Below are positions 23,164 through 34,151 of a stretch of DNA of 64,000 nucleotides, piece after piece. The number at the start of each line of letters is the position of its first letter. Within the stretch, counting starts at the first letter, position 1. The translations under genes and the position numbers were made by a program. Under the pieces are notes generated by a model that saw only the letters and a list, made by a program, of their open reading frames with translations, had not been told where the DNA came from and made no database searches. The stretch is from Phlegmacium glaucopus (Eukaryota > Basidiomycota > Agaricomycetes > Agaricales > Cortinariaceae), in the NCBI GenBank assembly GCA_015039465.1, contig MU130567.1, forward strand, positions 201,239-265,238, given 5' to 3'.

Positions 23164-25690
23164 AGTTGAGTCAGGAGTGGGTTTGGAGTCAGGACTGAGA
23201 TTGGGTTTGGGACTAAGATCAGGTTTGGGCCTAATCGGGAGTCGGGAGTTGGGCTTGAAATCAGGTGTCCTCTAATACTTACAGAAAAAATAATAATTAT
23301 AAGCCTTACTACTTGACAGGGATGTATTATTTTTTAATTATGAAACCTGAGGATGCTTGGGGAGCATCTAAACTGTACTTTCCTGGTCTCCAATTGTAGA
23401 ATATATGTGTTGTGGAAGCAGAGTAAAGAGGCCAAGGACATATGTTTTTGCTTACATAAACAGGTGCTGGATTAGAGTGACACCTATCTTAGGGTATGTA
23501 AGGCAGTGTGTACTTTTGGCATATTTGGATTTTGATGGGATCAATCTCCAAAGTATGACCTTCTATTTGGCTCAATTTCTATGTTTAGAGTTCAATTATG
23601 ATTACAAACAAATATTAATAGAATTTCAACAGATTCAGGGTCCTAGAAGGATGCTCCATCCTTTTACACACTATTTCCTTTTTGGGAAAATTTCCCATAA
23701 GCCAAATCTCATTTAGTGCTGTGTTTAAAAATGTATTTTGCATTTTCCTCAATAAGAAAAGAAGCTATTAATAGAATTTCAACAGATTCAGGGTCCTAAA
23801 AGGATGATCTATCATTCTTACAATTTTTTCCTTTTTGGGAAATATATGTATTTTAGGCAACTTGCCTGACAGACAGATTGCCCCTGATATATACCTTCAG
23901 GCAGATTGCCTCCCTGATATATACCTTCTCATAGGCAACTGCCCATTTTGATATATGGTCCTAGCTGCTAGAGGTGCCCCAGTTATTGGGTAAAGTGTCT
24001 GCTTGCATGTGGTTGTAGGATGAATCCACCACTTCTGGCAACGTGCCAGCGTTAGCCACCAGTACACCTTGATGCTTTGTCCATCAGCCCCACCAGAAGT
24101 ACTCTTATCAATACCCACTATCTATCCAATATCCCATATATTTCATCACCATTGCTAGTCAATACACAATAACACCAATGCAAGTAAAGTATGTCTTTTG
24201 AAATCTTCATCTCTCAATCTCAGTACTATATATATTTAGAAGTGTTGAATGTGTATTGAAATGGTTCACAACCCCATCCACAAACATTCCTCAACCTGTG
24301 ATATGGTTTAGCAGTGAAACTACAAGTACCAATGGAGCAATAACATATCACTCCCAAAGGGGCACCCACCAACTGGGAAACATCACTGTGGTGCCACCAT
24401 TGGGGACCTGGTTAGGAAAGCTGGTATCAGTATCAGGAAGGAAAGATAGACCAAAATTGATTGGAAAGTAGTATGTTGAGATGCAGCAGAGCGCACAGTA
24501 TAAATCATTGTTTGTGTTACTATTAAACACCAACCAGAGAGCAGTGGATCAGTCTTTAGGTCAAAAGCCTCCCTGTTGTTTAGGGAAGGTATAACCTTGA
24601 CTAATAACACACTTGAAAGGTGACTGAGGTAGAGGATGAGGATGAGGATGATCAAGAAAAAGTCTTCAGTAAGACTATAGCAGATAGCAGTAGACAATAG
24701 GTTGACAGTAAAGGATAGAAAAAGTGAACTTAGAGGGAGGAATTCACTGGAATTCCACTGGGATGATGACTGTATGAGACTAAGAGGTGAATTGGGGTGA
24801 ACTACCTATCCTGGTACAAAAGAGCAGTATTTATACCTTAAGGATGAGGCTGAAAAGAACAATGGAAAAGAAGAAGGAACAATAAAAAAATCTGTAAGGT
24901 GTCAAAGTGCAAGAGAAAAGAAGAAAAGGCAGTGTGCACAGTCCAATAGCAAAAATATATCAACTCCATAGCTGTGTGGTCATGTCAAAAATGTGAAAGG
25001 TCCTGAGTCAACACTTGAAAGGCACAGCCATGTTCCTAAGAAAATACCACTTGCCCATGATCCCATGTCATGCAGCCTTGATAACACTTGACAAACTGTG
25101 AGAATAATCCTCTGCTGCTGATTCATCTGCAACTCCTGCTTAGTTGTGATCCTCCTGGACTTCCTAAAGTGTGATAAAGAGGGGTGGGAAGGATCCAGAT
25201 ACCATGTGAATGTTGGTTTTGGCAGTGAATGATAAGATAAATGGTAGATAAGTGAGGATAGGGGGCTGAGCGAGATCCAGGAGTGAGGTATGGCAAGGTA
25301 GATAGCTGAGGGGAAGACTTGTGGGTCCATAGCCACAACAACAATGACAAAGCCTTTTACATAATGGGAGATGTAGCTGATGCATCCATAAACAGGTCAT
25401 TCTTGAAATGATGGGCCATAGATACAATCAAACACAAGCCAATGACCAATGTGAATAGTGGATTGATTGTTGTGTTGTATTGCTAGCTAGATGTGCAGGA
25501 TCATGTTGATAGTGTAGACAATAGATAACATGGAGAAAGACATTGTGAATAAGATGAGTGATGGGGATGATAATGTTGAATGAATGATTTGTTGACCAGG
25601 AACATGATTCAGGGCCACTTCCAAAACAGGCAAGTGAATTCAAAATCCGCTTTATTTTCATGATGGCAACTTTTAAGCTTTTTACCCATG
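23164..25690. other. CpG-poor repeat-derived DNA with no intact gene
   Basis: A degenerate GGGTTTGG/GAGTCAGGA simple repeat covers 23166-23270. Positions 23614-23692 and 23767-23846 are imperfect 80-bp direct copies sharing ATTAATAGAATTTCAACAG and TTCCTTTTTGGGAAA. A short GATATATACCTTC tandem lies at 23880-23930. CpG is scarce with TG/CA excess, as expected after cytosine-methylation decay. The short frames present (at most 118 codons) match nothing I know. Confidence 0.6.
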
Positions 25691-25699
25691 CTACCAATC

Positions 25700-26624
25700 A
25701 GTATTGGTGCATGATAGTGACTGCATTTTTGTGGGTAATTCAGATTCAGACGAGCCTGGGTTCAAGGGCTTGTAGTGCTTGAAAGTCCAGTTAGGTCCAG
25801 TTATTGGGTGCCCAAGGGCTCTAACCAAGACTGAGACCGGTTAGCCTTCATCCCAGAACCAAAAATAACCTAACTGGACTGCAACTAAATGGTTATAGTC
25901 AGTTATTTGCAGTTACTAACCAGTTAGGACCGAAAAACTGAACTTCGGCAAAAATAAGGCAAATCCATCCATATATGTCTCAATAAATATTATTTCCACT
26001 TATCGTAGCTTTAAAACGAGCCCAAGAACACTTAATTCGGTGAAGAATTGACATATTTATGAAATTAATCTTAAAAATCTACTATTTTGACTAATATTTA
26101 GAGATTTGACAATAACTCAGTCAAACTTTGAGCATTTTTGATGTTCTTAGGCACATTTTGAAGGGGTAAAATAGGGGCAGTTATAACCGGTTATTTTATT
26201 TTCAAAATTGAGTAACCCTAACTGCAGTTAGGTTAGCTTTGCAGTTAGGTTGCAGTTAGGTTGCAGTTATTTTCCAGTTAACTAACCTAACTTCCAAGCA
26301 CTAAGGGCTTGCATGTTTCTCTTTCTTCATTCAAATATGGTGGTGTTATGTACCCTTGTGCACTTGTGCACTGGTTTTCGCATGTGGATGAAGTTCCATG
26401 TGAGTTGACAGGGATGTGGATGGTTGAACCTGACTACTGTGGCAACCAACCTCTGCTGGAGGTCATTCATCTTGACACAGTGCTTCAAGGTGCTCATTTA
26501 ATTGGAGTTCAGGCTCCCATTTTCTCCCTCCTCATACCAAATTCACCTTCTCAGATTCATTAGACACTTTTAAAACATTCTTTGTCAACAAGTACATAGA
26601 CCACCATGCCCATGAAATTGCATT
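25700..26624 (+). pseudogene. transposase C-terminal fossil (Plavaka/KDZ-type), split by a hAT MITE
   Basis: On the left of the MITE the frame reads DCIFVGNSDSDEPGFKGL. On the right it continues HVSLSSFKYGG and VMYPCALVHWF, then TGMWMVEP and VIHLDTVLQGAHLIGV. After a frame change near 26560 it reads SLDTFKTFFVNKYIDHHAHE and ends IAF-stop. I recall this tail from large agaricomycete DNA-transposon proteins of the Plavaka or KDZ type; which family is uncertain. Dropping the MITE and one target-duplication copy restores the frame across the junction. Upstream domains were not recognised, so only the C-terminus remains. Confidence 0.6.
25773..26303. mobile_element. non-autonomous hAT-like MITE, 531 bp
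   Basis: Termini TAGTGCTTGAAAGT and, inverted, TAGTGCTTGGAAGT flank 531 bp. Perfect 8-bp target duplications AGGGCTTG lie at 25765-25772 and 26304-26311. An 8-bp duplication and a TA-starting terminus are hAT hallmarks. Subterminal CAGTTAGGTT-type motifs recur at both ends (several copies at 26223-26275, and in the first 150 bp). There is no coding capacity. Confidence 0.87.
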
Positions 26625-27108
26625 CTAGCCTTTTTTGTGAAGATAGATAAAAAAATTAAGACCACTTTATATTGGAAATTGTGGAAGCAGTGAAAGGAAT
26701 GAAAGGTGGAAAAGGTGAATAAAAGAGTTTGGTAAGAAGTACCAAAGTACCATGAAAGCAAAAGCATCAGAAAGGTGTTTGAAAAGAGGGTGGCCATTTT
26801 TCTGATGTATCTCATTATGTTGTAAGGGCAACCTACAGATAAGAGGAGATGGGACTCTAGAAAGAGTGGACAGTCTATAAAGACTAGGGACACTAGCAAC
26901 AAGCTAGTAACAGTAGAGGGTTCCAGTAATAATGAGATAAGGAGTGTAATTACTGACTACTACTCAAAAAAAGGTAGTAGCCAAACAGTGACAAACAAGT
27001 ATGTAAGCTAGTTGAAATGAAAGTAAAATATAACAATAAATGGGGTATATACCTGAGAGGTGTCCCTTTACGAGTTCCAGATGTAAGGGAAAGCACTGGT
27101 ACAGAGTA
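26625..27108. other. CpG-poor intergenic DNA
   Basis: AT-rich sequence between the transposase fossil and a solo LTR. A small inverted motif (TGACTACTAC with GTAGTAG) lies near 26955-26985. No gene is supported. Confidence 0.5.
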
Positions 27109-27113
27109 TGGAC

Positions 27114-27352
27114 TGTTGGAAGTGTCAAGTTCACTCCGGGTAGATAAGCTGATAAGAGAACATTATGCCAGAGGTCAAAGATAAGAATAGTATTTTTGTT
27201 ATCATTCCTGTACTTGTATAAATAGTAGTTACGACTAGAGTAGTTCTTTAGTCAAATAACTAGTGTTTTATCTGGTTAACACCAACCATCTTAAGCCTCC
27301 ACTTTATTGTCGCTCTCAACATTTATTACCCGTTATTCACCTAAATTCAACA
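27114..27352 (+). mobile_element. Copia-type solo LTR
   Basis: A 239-bp sequence begins TGTTGGAAGTG and ends TTCAACA, with perfect 5-bp target duplications TGGAC (27109-27113 and 27353-27357). A TATAAATA box (27217-27224) lies centrally, as in a U3/R region. The TGTTGGAA start and CAACA end match the usual Copia LTR form. No internal domain remains. Confidence 0.85.
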
Positions 27353-27844
27353 TGGACTACCAGAGACAGCTCCAATGGAGCTGGACCAGAGTAACATATG
27401 ACAGAATGTAACATGTTGCCACATTACACATCTGCTGTCCTGTGAGGCATTTGTGGTAATTAGTATATTATATCATAAAGTGGTGCATTTACATACCTTT
27501 TGACAACTATGGAGTGGCAGCCTTGAGGTGAGGTGGTGGTGTGAGAGGAAACAGAGGCAAGTCATCACATATAGTCAACACATAACTTGAGTCACATGAT
27601 TACCTCATGTCCTGAACAAAATACTGGGAGCACATCATTGCCAAATAAGCTACACTTGTAATGTTTATTAATAGCTGCTGTCTGGTGCTGTCCACTGATT
27701 GTCCATTGGACTTTATTGGCCCATTTCCAGTGATTGTCCACTGGAAAGTCCATTGGTACTAATGATGTGTGTGGCCCAGCTCCAAGCTGTGGGCTGGGCC
27801 AGGCCAGGCCATTGGTGACAGCCCAGCAATGGCTTTGGCGTTTA

Positions 27845-28934
27845 CTTTACCCTCCCCGGGTTAATCCATATGGAATGGATGGATTCCATATGGATTCCAT
27901 AAAATAGAGGGTGGATTCCATGGAATGGGGAATGGAATCCATAAAATACAAATGGATTCCATACCTATTCCATGGAATATAGAGATGGAGTCCATACCTA
28001 TTCCATACCCATTCCATGGAATATAGAGATGGAGTCCATACTCATTCCATACTCATTCCATGGAATATACAGATGGAGTCCATACCTATTCCATGGAGTA
28101 CACAGATAGACTCCATAGTCATTCCATACCTATTCCATGGGAATACACAGATGGACTCCATAGTCATTCCATACCTATTCCATGGAATATAAAGATGGAC
28201 TCCATACCCATTCTATGGAATATAGGGATAGACTCCAAACCCATTCCATGGAATATACAGATGGATTCCACACATACTCCACACCTATCCTGTATAAAAA
28301 TACATACAGAATCCATCTGTATACTCCATGAAATAGGGATGGAGTCCATCCCTATATTCCATTGAATAGGTATGGAATGGTATGGAGTCCATCTGTATAT
28401 TCCATGGAATGGGTATGGAATGGTATCTCTATATTCCATGGAATAGGTATGGAATGGTATGGAGTCCATCTCTATATTCCATGGAATGGGTGTGGAATGG
28501 TATGGAGTACATCTCTATATTTCATGGAATGGGTGTGGAATAGTATGGGGTCCATCTCTATATTCCATGGAATGGGTGTGGAATGGTATGGAGTCCATCT
28601 CTATATTCCATGGAATAGGTGTGGAATAGTATGGAGTCCATCTCTATATTCCATGGAATGGGTGTGGAATGGTATGGAGTCCATCTCTATATTCCATGGA
28701 ATGGGTGTGGAATGGTATGGAGTCCATCTCTATATTCCATGGAATGGGTGTGGAATAGCATGGAGTACATCCATATGGAATATGATTATTCCATGGCCAT
28801 TCCATATGGAATCCATGGTGCCTATGGAATGAAAAAATGGCTGGGGACTCAGCCAAAAGTCATTCCATATGGAATCCATGGAATGGCTGATGGACTCCAT
28901 GGATTCCATATGGATTAACCCGGGGAGTGTAAAG
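27845..28934. repeat. 1.09-kb palindromic array of 43-bp units with its own terminal inverted repeats
   Basis: The ends CTTTACCCTCCCCGGG and, inverted, CTTTACACTCCCCGGG continue with TTAATCCATATGGAAT on both sides: a 33-bp inverted repeat with one mismatch. The right half is a tandem array with a period of 43 bp (for example GGAGTCCATC at 28633 and 28676). The left half carries the same motif in reverse complement. Nearly every unit contains the self-complementary TTCCATGGAA. A 156-codon frame at 28362-28832 is only the array read through. No target duplication is apparent. Confidence 0.86.
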
Positions 28935-29033
28935 ACCTCACTTTGGCCCAGCTCAGAACAGTCAAAATCCAAAGCTGGCAGCTCAGGCCGCAGCTTTAGT
29001 CATACTAAATTTTCATCAAAATGTCTTATAACT

Positions 29034-29960
29034 AGGTGAGTTGGGCATTGTTTAGGCTGAACTTTGGATTGTTCCTAACTAATTTTCACCACAAATTTTA
29101 GATCTGATGAATCATGAGACTAGAGGAACACACCACTGTGTTCTCTCAATATAGTGATTTTATGAGCAAATTAGATATAGCAAATAGGTAATTCTACCAG
29201 GTGAGTTGGGCATTGTTCTGGCTCAACTTTGGGTTGTTCCTAACCTATTTTCACCACATATTTCAGATCTGATAAAATGACAGGAATGCGCTACTGCATT
29301 CTCTCAATATAGCAATTTTCCAAGAAAGCTAGATATACCAGATAGATAATTCTACTAGGTGAGTTGGGCATTGTCCTGGCTCAACTTTGGATCATTCTTA
29401 ACTCATTTTAACCACATATTTCATATCTGATGAGACAAGAGGAACACACCACCACATTCTCTCAATATAGTGATTCTATGAATAAATTAGATATGGCAGA
29501 ATAGGTAGCTGGGTATTGTTCTGGCTCAACTTTGGATTGTTCCTAACTCATTTTAATTGCATTTTAACCCTATATTTCATATCTGATGAGACAAGAGGAA
29601 CACACCACCACATTCTCTTGATATAGTGATTGTATGAACAAATTAGATATGGCAGGATAGGTAATTCTACTAGGTGAGTTGGGCATCATTCTGGCTCAAC
29701 TTTGGATCATTTTTACCTTATTTTCACCACATATTTCAGATCTGATGAGACAAGAGGAATGTGGTATGGTGTTCTCTCAATGTATTAATTTTACAAGAAA
29801 GCTAGATATATCATATACCAGGATAAGTAATGTTATTAGGTGAGTTGTGCATCATTCAGGCTAAATTTTGGATGGATTTTAACCAATTTTCATCACAGAC
29901 ATAAGATCTGATGAAATGAGAAGAATATGCAGCTGTGTTCTTTCAATATAGCAATTTTAT
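29034..29960 (+). repeat. satellite array, six units of about 146-169 bp
   Basis: Units start with AGGTGAGTTGGGCATTGTT or a variant at about 29034, 29199, 29357, 29503, 29672 and 29838. Each continues with GGCTCAACTTTGG, CACCACATATTTCA, GATCTGATGA, a CATTCTCTCAATATAG block and TAGATAT before the next unit. They are diverged by transitions and indels. The array lies inside the hAT-like element. Confidence 0.82.
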
Positions 29961-30261
29961 GGCATTACTTTGGTTTTTATTGACCAATGCATCCCTATAC
30001 CCCCTTTTCTATGCCCCAGCATCGAAATCAACTTGATGTGCCAAAAGCCATGGCAGGCCAAAGCCAGGCTGTGAGTGGTGCCTTTGGCTCGGCCCAGGAT
30101 TTTGGCAGGCCAAAGCCACCTCAGGCCAAGCCAAAGCCACAGCTTTTGGGCCAAGCCAGGCCAGAACATCACTAATTTGTACTGTCTGGTGGACCAATTG
30201 TCTGACAAGACAAACAGCAGAACTGGCATTGGACAGTCTCTGGATTAATATATGTATTTAT

Positions 30262-30528
30262 TGTTGAAAACAGAGGTCGGATTAAAGAACAAAGACTCGA
30301 CTGGTTGCTAGACACACGGCAGGAACTAGTGAGAGCGGGGATATGAAATGTATTGGTTTAATCCGATGAGGGATTCCACCCTCAAGAGACTAGTATATAT
30401 ACAAAAGTAAACGAGGCTGTGAAATAAGGCAGTGCTACGAGTACATTCCGCTATTGGTCAGTATCCAGCTGGCTCATAATGATGCAATATGGTGCGATAA
30501 CGATGTGATTAGATCGTATATTCCAACA
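30262..30528 (-). mobile_element. Copia-type solo LTR, reverse orientation
   Basis: Read on the minus strand, it begins TGTTGGAATATACGATC and ends TTTTCAACA, 267 bp long. Perfect 5-bp target duplications TTTAT flank it (30257-30261 and 30529-30533). A TATATA-type box is present in its middle (complement of 30392-30400). No internal region is left. Confidence 0.86.
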
Positions 30529-30951
30529 TTTATAACAACTAAAATTAGTATCTTCCAGACTAGTGTCCAGTGATAGTCTGGCCAGAGTCCACCTGGAAAA
30601 TGTGGGGGACTGTAAAGACCTCGGAAATTCACATAAATGAGTGTTTTTACATTTGTAAATTAAAATAGAATGAAACATATTATACCTATTTCAAGCATGG
30701 TTTAAATATTTTTCAAACAAAAACTTTCACTTTAGGGTAAATTTCTCAATGATTTACATCAGACGTGAGGCCTTGCAAAATTTAAACATCAATCAATCAA
30801 TTGTCAATAGTCCTGTGCCAGCAGTGTATAAGCTGTCAATGCTCCAAAAATAACAATGAACAACAAAGATCTTCTGCCACCTCGAAGTTTTGATGGACCC
30901 CAAGGACTTCGATCTCTGGGATAACATCCAATCTACTCTTTCCGTACTAAA
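30529..30951. other. intergenic region upstream of the AT-hook gene
   Basis: No gene is seen. A TGTAAAGACCTC motif at 30608 also occurs at 28928 and may be a transposon-end relic; a partly matching inverted form lies near 30757-30781. Confidence 0.4.
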
Positions 30952-32201
30952 ATGTCGCAACATATCCAACAACAACATCACCCACAACAACCTCATTATG
31001 TACATTACGCTCCTCCAACAGCACATCCTTTCACCCACGTAGCTCCCAAGGACACCCAGCGTCAACCTCAATCTCAACCACAACAACAACCTCAACAACC
31101 TCAAACCCAACAGCAAGCAGCTCAAGGGAGTGGGTCGAATGTGCCGCTAGTAGCTACGGGAGATTGGACAAAAGACTTGGTTCATCTGGCAAAAACGGCA
31201 GAATTGAAGTGCGTTCATTATCAAAGTCTGACTCTCTAGGCTCTCTCCCGTTGTGGCCTCGATTGTCGTCTTGCTTCTTCAGTTATCACTCACAGACTAA
31301 CTATTATAACTTTTCAGAAAACATGCACTTACATTGCAATTGCATACCGCTCATATCTTATCTGCTCATGCTACTCTAGAGCAGAAAGATAAAGTTATTC
31401 AAGACCTTCGTGAACAAAAAAATAAGTGCGTCATTATGGAATTGCTTGGTAGATCGCTGGAAATCTAAGATCTTCTAATGCTGATAAGGCTGGAGAGCGA
31501 AAGAACGCGGCTGTTAAACTGCCTCAGAGAGGTCAGCGCTGGTGCTCCTCTTTTAACAATCCCAGTACTGAATCCCTCCTTGCTTCCTAGATCAACGAAG
31601 ATCGAGACAAGGTAAGACCAATGAAATTGGCCATGAAATATGATCATGACTTTCTCACAGGTGGACCTCATGGAATCCTCTATCGAAAAGGAGTGCGTCT
31701 CATCATAGAGCATTTTCTTATCATCTCTTAGCATCGCCGTCTAGATGCCAGGAAACACGGGCGAAGATTGCACAACTGACAGACGGTGATTATGCTATCG
31801 CCAAGGCAGATGTCGATAGACTACGGCAAGAGCTCGGTCAGCCCCCTCTCCCAAGTCTGCAGAGTACCCTAGATGAGAAAACAAATCAGTGAATTGCAAT
31901 TTCTTGTCTTTTTTTTTTTGTTTTTTTTGCTTGGCCAATTGTTGACGATTATGTGGTTAGATATCTGAATGAACGTCGATTGAACGGTAATGAGGCACAG
32001 ACGCAGTCGACTCCAGTGACTCAGCCTCAAACACCCTCCCAAGCTCGTGCGGCGCCTTCTAGTTCTGCGAGTACGAGTATCAAACGAAGTGCTCCTGCTG
32101 GTCAAAGCTCCCATGATGGTCAGACCAAACGACCTAGGGGAAGGCCAAAGGGTAGCAAAAATAGGATGAAAGATGGCGGCAACGATACAGCCGGAGCATG
32201 A
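30952..32201 (+). CDS. Gln-rich coiled-coil protein with C-terminal AT-hook
   Basis: Seven exons joined by GT-AG introns give a continuous protein, each join keeping the frame. The N-terminal 70 residues are Gln/Pro/His-rich. A charged helical region follows: TGDWTKDLVHLAKTAELK, LQLHTAHILSAHATLEQKDK and LESERTRLLNCLREINEDRD, likely a coiled coil, then LTDGDYAIAKADVDRLRQEL. The tail is Ser/Ala-rich and ends with KRPRGRPKGSKNR, a clear AT-hook (core RGRP) that binds the minor groove of AT-rich DNA. A nuclear, chromatin-associated role is inferred. I believe the core is conserved among agaricomycetes as an uncharacterised protein, but I know no function. Several introns are short with in-frame stops, which supports the splicing model. 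Confidence 0.8.
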
Positions 32202-33403
32202 GGCGACGGACTGCATCTTGGTGATCAGGTATTTAGATAGGTTGTGGACCTTGAGCGTGAGCCTAGGCTCGTATATTGATTTCATTGCAATGCTCTTAGC
32301 TTACGCGCGAGTTTACTATTTGTTGACAAACAATTTCCTCAAGCTCCTTACAAAAGTCTGAATGTATTTTTTGGCTAGCTATAACCTGTCCTTTTTGGGC
32401 CAATTTTTTTTTTGACTTTTGGAAGGAAAACAGGCCCAAATCTCACGATCCAAAATTTAGCGGAGTCATGTAATCAAACTAAGCCTGTCTCGCGGGCCAA
32501 TCTTGGGCCATTCTGTATTTTATGAGTTATAGAGTACCAAAGCCTAGCTATGTGGCCGCTGTTGTGTTTCTTGGCGATTCGCCGTATACAGGCTGCTCCA
32601 CTGATATCAAGATCTTCAGGCTCTTCCATAGACTAGGGTACAGCGTGAAGCATCCCTGTTGGAACGGTAACAGCAAGCGTCGTTTGTGTCTGACACACGT
32701 AGCGTCGATCATAGGCATGGTTCGTATAAAATTTTAAAATGCTGTCATTTTCGATACATTCAATTTGGCAAGGAATCGACATTCGGGATTTTTTTAAGAG
32801 GTCCTTTTGCAACCGCGCTCTGAAAAATCACAACAACAACGCGAGAGAGAGATATTGCAGGACAATTTATTTTTTCGGAGAGATAAGGCCCAAACAGATG
32901 GGTAGGTTCAATATACGCACGCTGTCTGCGAGAGCGGGACTGTTAAAAAAATGAAATGATTTTAGTATGAGGAGAGCAAGACAGCTCCATGACAAAGGTA
33001 TCTTTACTTCAAATGACGAGCAATTTTGACTCTCTCCCAGTCGTTCAAGGGATAATCGATAGACGCTTGCCTCTCATTCATGGAAACGCAGAGAAATGCT
33101 GAATGCTGGATTGACACTGTACAGTTCCACCAGTTCATCAGATCTAGAAATACAGTCAGCTATGCGAAACCAGCTGTCACATGAAGGTTCCCTGCTGCGC
33201 CCATTCATAGATCAGAAGCAATTTACAAGTAGGATGGTGTGTCAGGTAACTGTGTATGGTGGTGGACTGATGAACATTCGATCTTGTCAACATGCTTGGA
33301 CCGTCACGCCGTCTAATTTGGAAGCATAGCTCATATTTTATGGCATGTCATGTAAACAACACGTATATCAAGGTAAGTTCCCCACTCAAAGTAGGTAAGC
33401 TCC
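32202..33403. other. intergenic region, nothing recognised
   Basis: About 1.2 kb between the AT-hook gene and eL20, which face each other. Only short frames without family motifs; no repeats or RNA gene seen. It must contain two 3' UTRs. Confidence 0.5.
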
Positions 33404-34151
33404 TTAAAACGTAGCGGGGCGGCGGGCGACAAAGGTCGAACGGAATTTGGCAATGCGATGGGGGAGGGGGAACTTGACGTTAGGAACAAGGAGTTGTTTG
33501 ATGTAAGGACGACGGACATCGTCTGTCTTCTCGATCTCAACCACACGGAGGATCTATGGAAAGAAGGTTAGAGGTTGTACACATCGGGCAATTATATAAC
33601 GAATTAAAAACATACGTGGATCGAGCGGAAGCGAGCACGATGCCTGGCAGCCATGTCCTGGTACAAGCTCTTGACAGCGTCCGCACGACTAAGGTCACGG
33701 AATTCCTTGTACATGTTGTGCGTTCCAGACCGCGAATCATAACGGAGCCAGATGCCAAAGTTCTTGACTTTCAAAGGTTTCTTCTCATGAATCTATAATG
33801 TACCAAGAGAAGGAAAAGCAAAAATGCGAGACACGCAAAAAAGCCCTATAGTCAGCAATCCCATTCCGCCTGCCTCTTGAGGGCTGCAAGGGATATCAAG
33901 AGGATACGTACGACGTTGACACCAATGATTTCGCCATTGGCCTTCTTGACCTTTTTGAGTTGCCTGGATAGAGGGTGGGTTACGCTCTTGCGAAACTGTA
34001 GAGATGATGATACACACCTTAGGAAGTACCAGAAGCGGGACTTGGCAACGACCTCATTGGGCGCAAAAATGCGCATGCGGTAGATTTTGGGAGCGGGGTC
34101 CGACTCGGTAGGCAAGTGGCGGCCGACGACTTGATATTCTTGGAGGCCCAT
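33404..34151 (-). CDS. RPL20: 60S ribosomal protein eL20 (L18a/L20)
   Basis: Four exons encode the cytosolic large-subunit protein eL20. The start [17 protein letters not shown] is followed by [92 protein letters not shown] and [20 protein letters not shown], ending RPATF. The sequence is conserved over the full family length of about 175 residues. The ATG at 34151-34149 is directly preceded by an AAAACAG acceptor, and a GTAAGT donor lies at about 34327-34322, so a 5'-UTR intron is likely, as is common in ribosomal protein genes. It lies 355 bp downstream of CSN5 on the same strand. Confidence 0.95.

Larger units (their letters stand above)
27760..30174. mobile_element. 2.4-kb hAT-like non-autonomous element with nested arrays
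   Basis: The left end starts TAATGATGTGTGTGGCC. The inverted right end starts TAGTGATGTTCTGGCC. Flanking 8-mers ATTGGTAC (27752-27759) and ATTTGTAC (30175-30182) differ at one base and fit a hAT-type duplication. Subterminal GGCCAGGCC/GCCAAAGCC motifs occur in inverted arrangement at both ends (27775-27840 and 30036-30165). Inside lie a 1.09-kb palindromic array and a six-unit satellite. No transposase is encoded. Confidence 0.72.

Noticed and set aside
26585..26902. 105-codon minus-strand frame with hydrophobic stretches
   Set aside because: It overlaps the plus-strand transposase fossil tail and has no family motif.
28362..28832. 156-codon open frame full of repeated WNG and SMEW motifs
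   Set aside because: It is a read-through of the 43-bp palindromic array; the period and the opposite-strand frames show repeat structure, not coding constraint.
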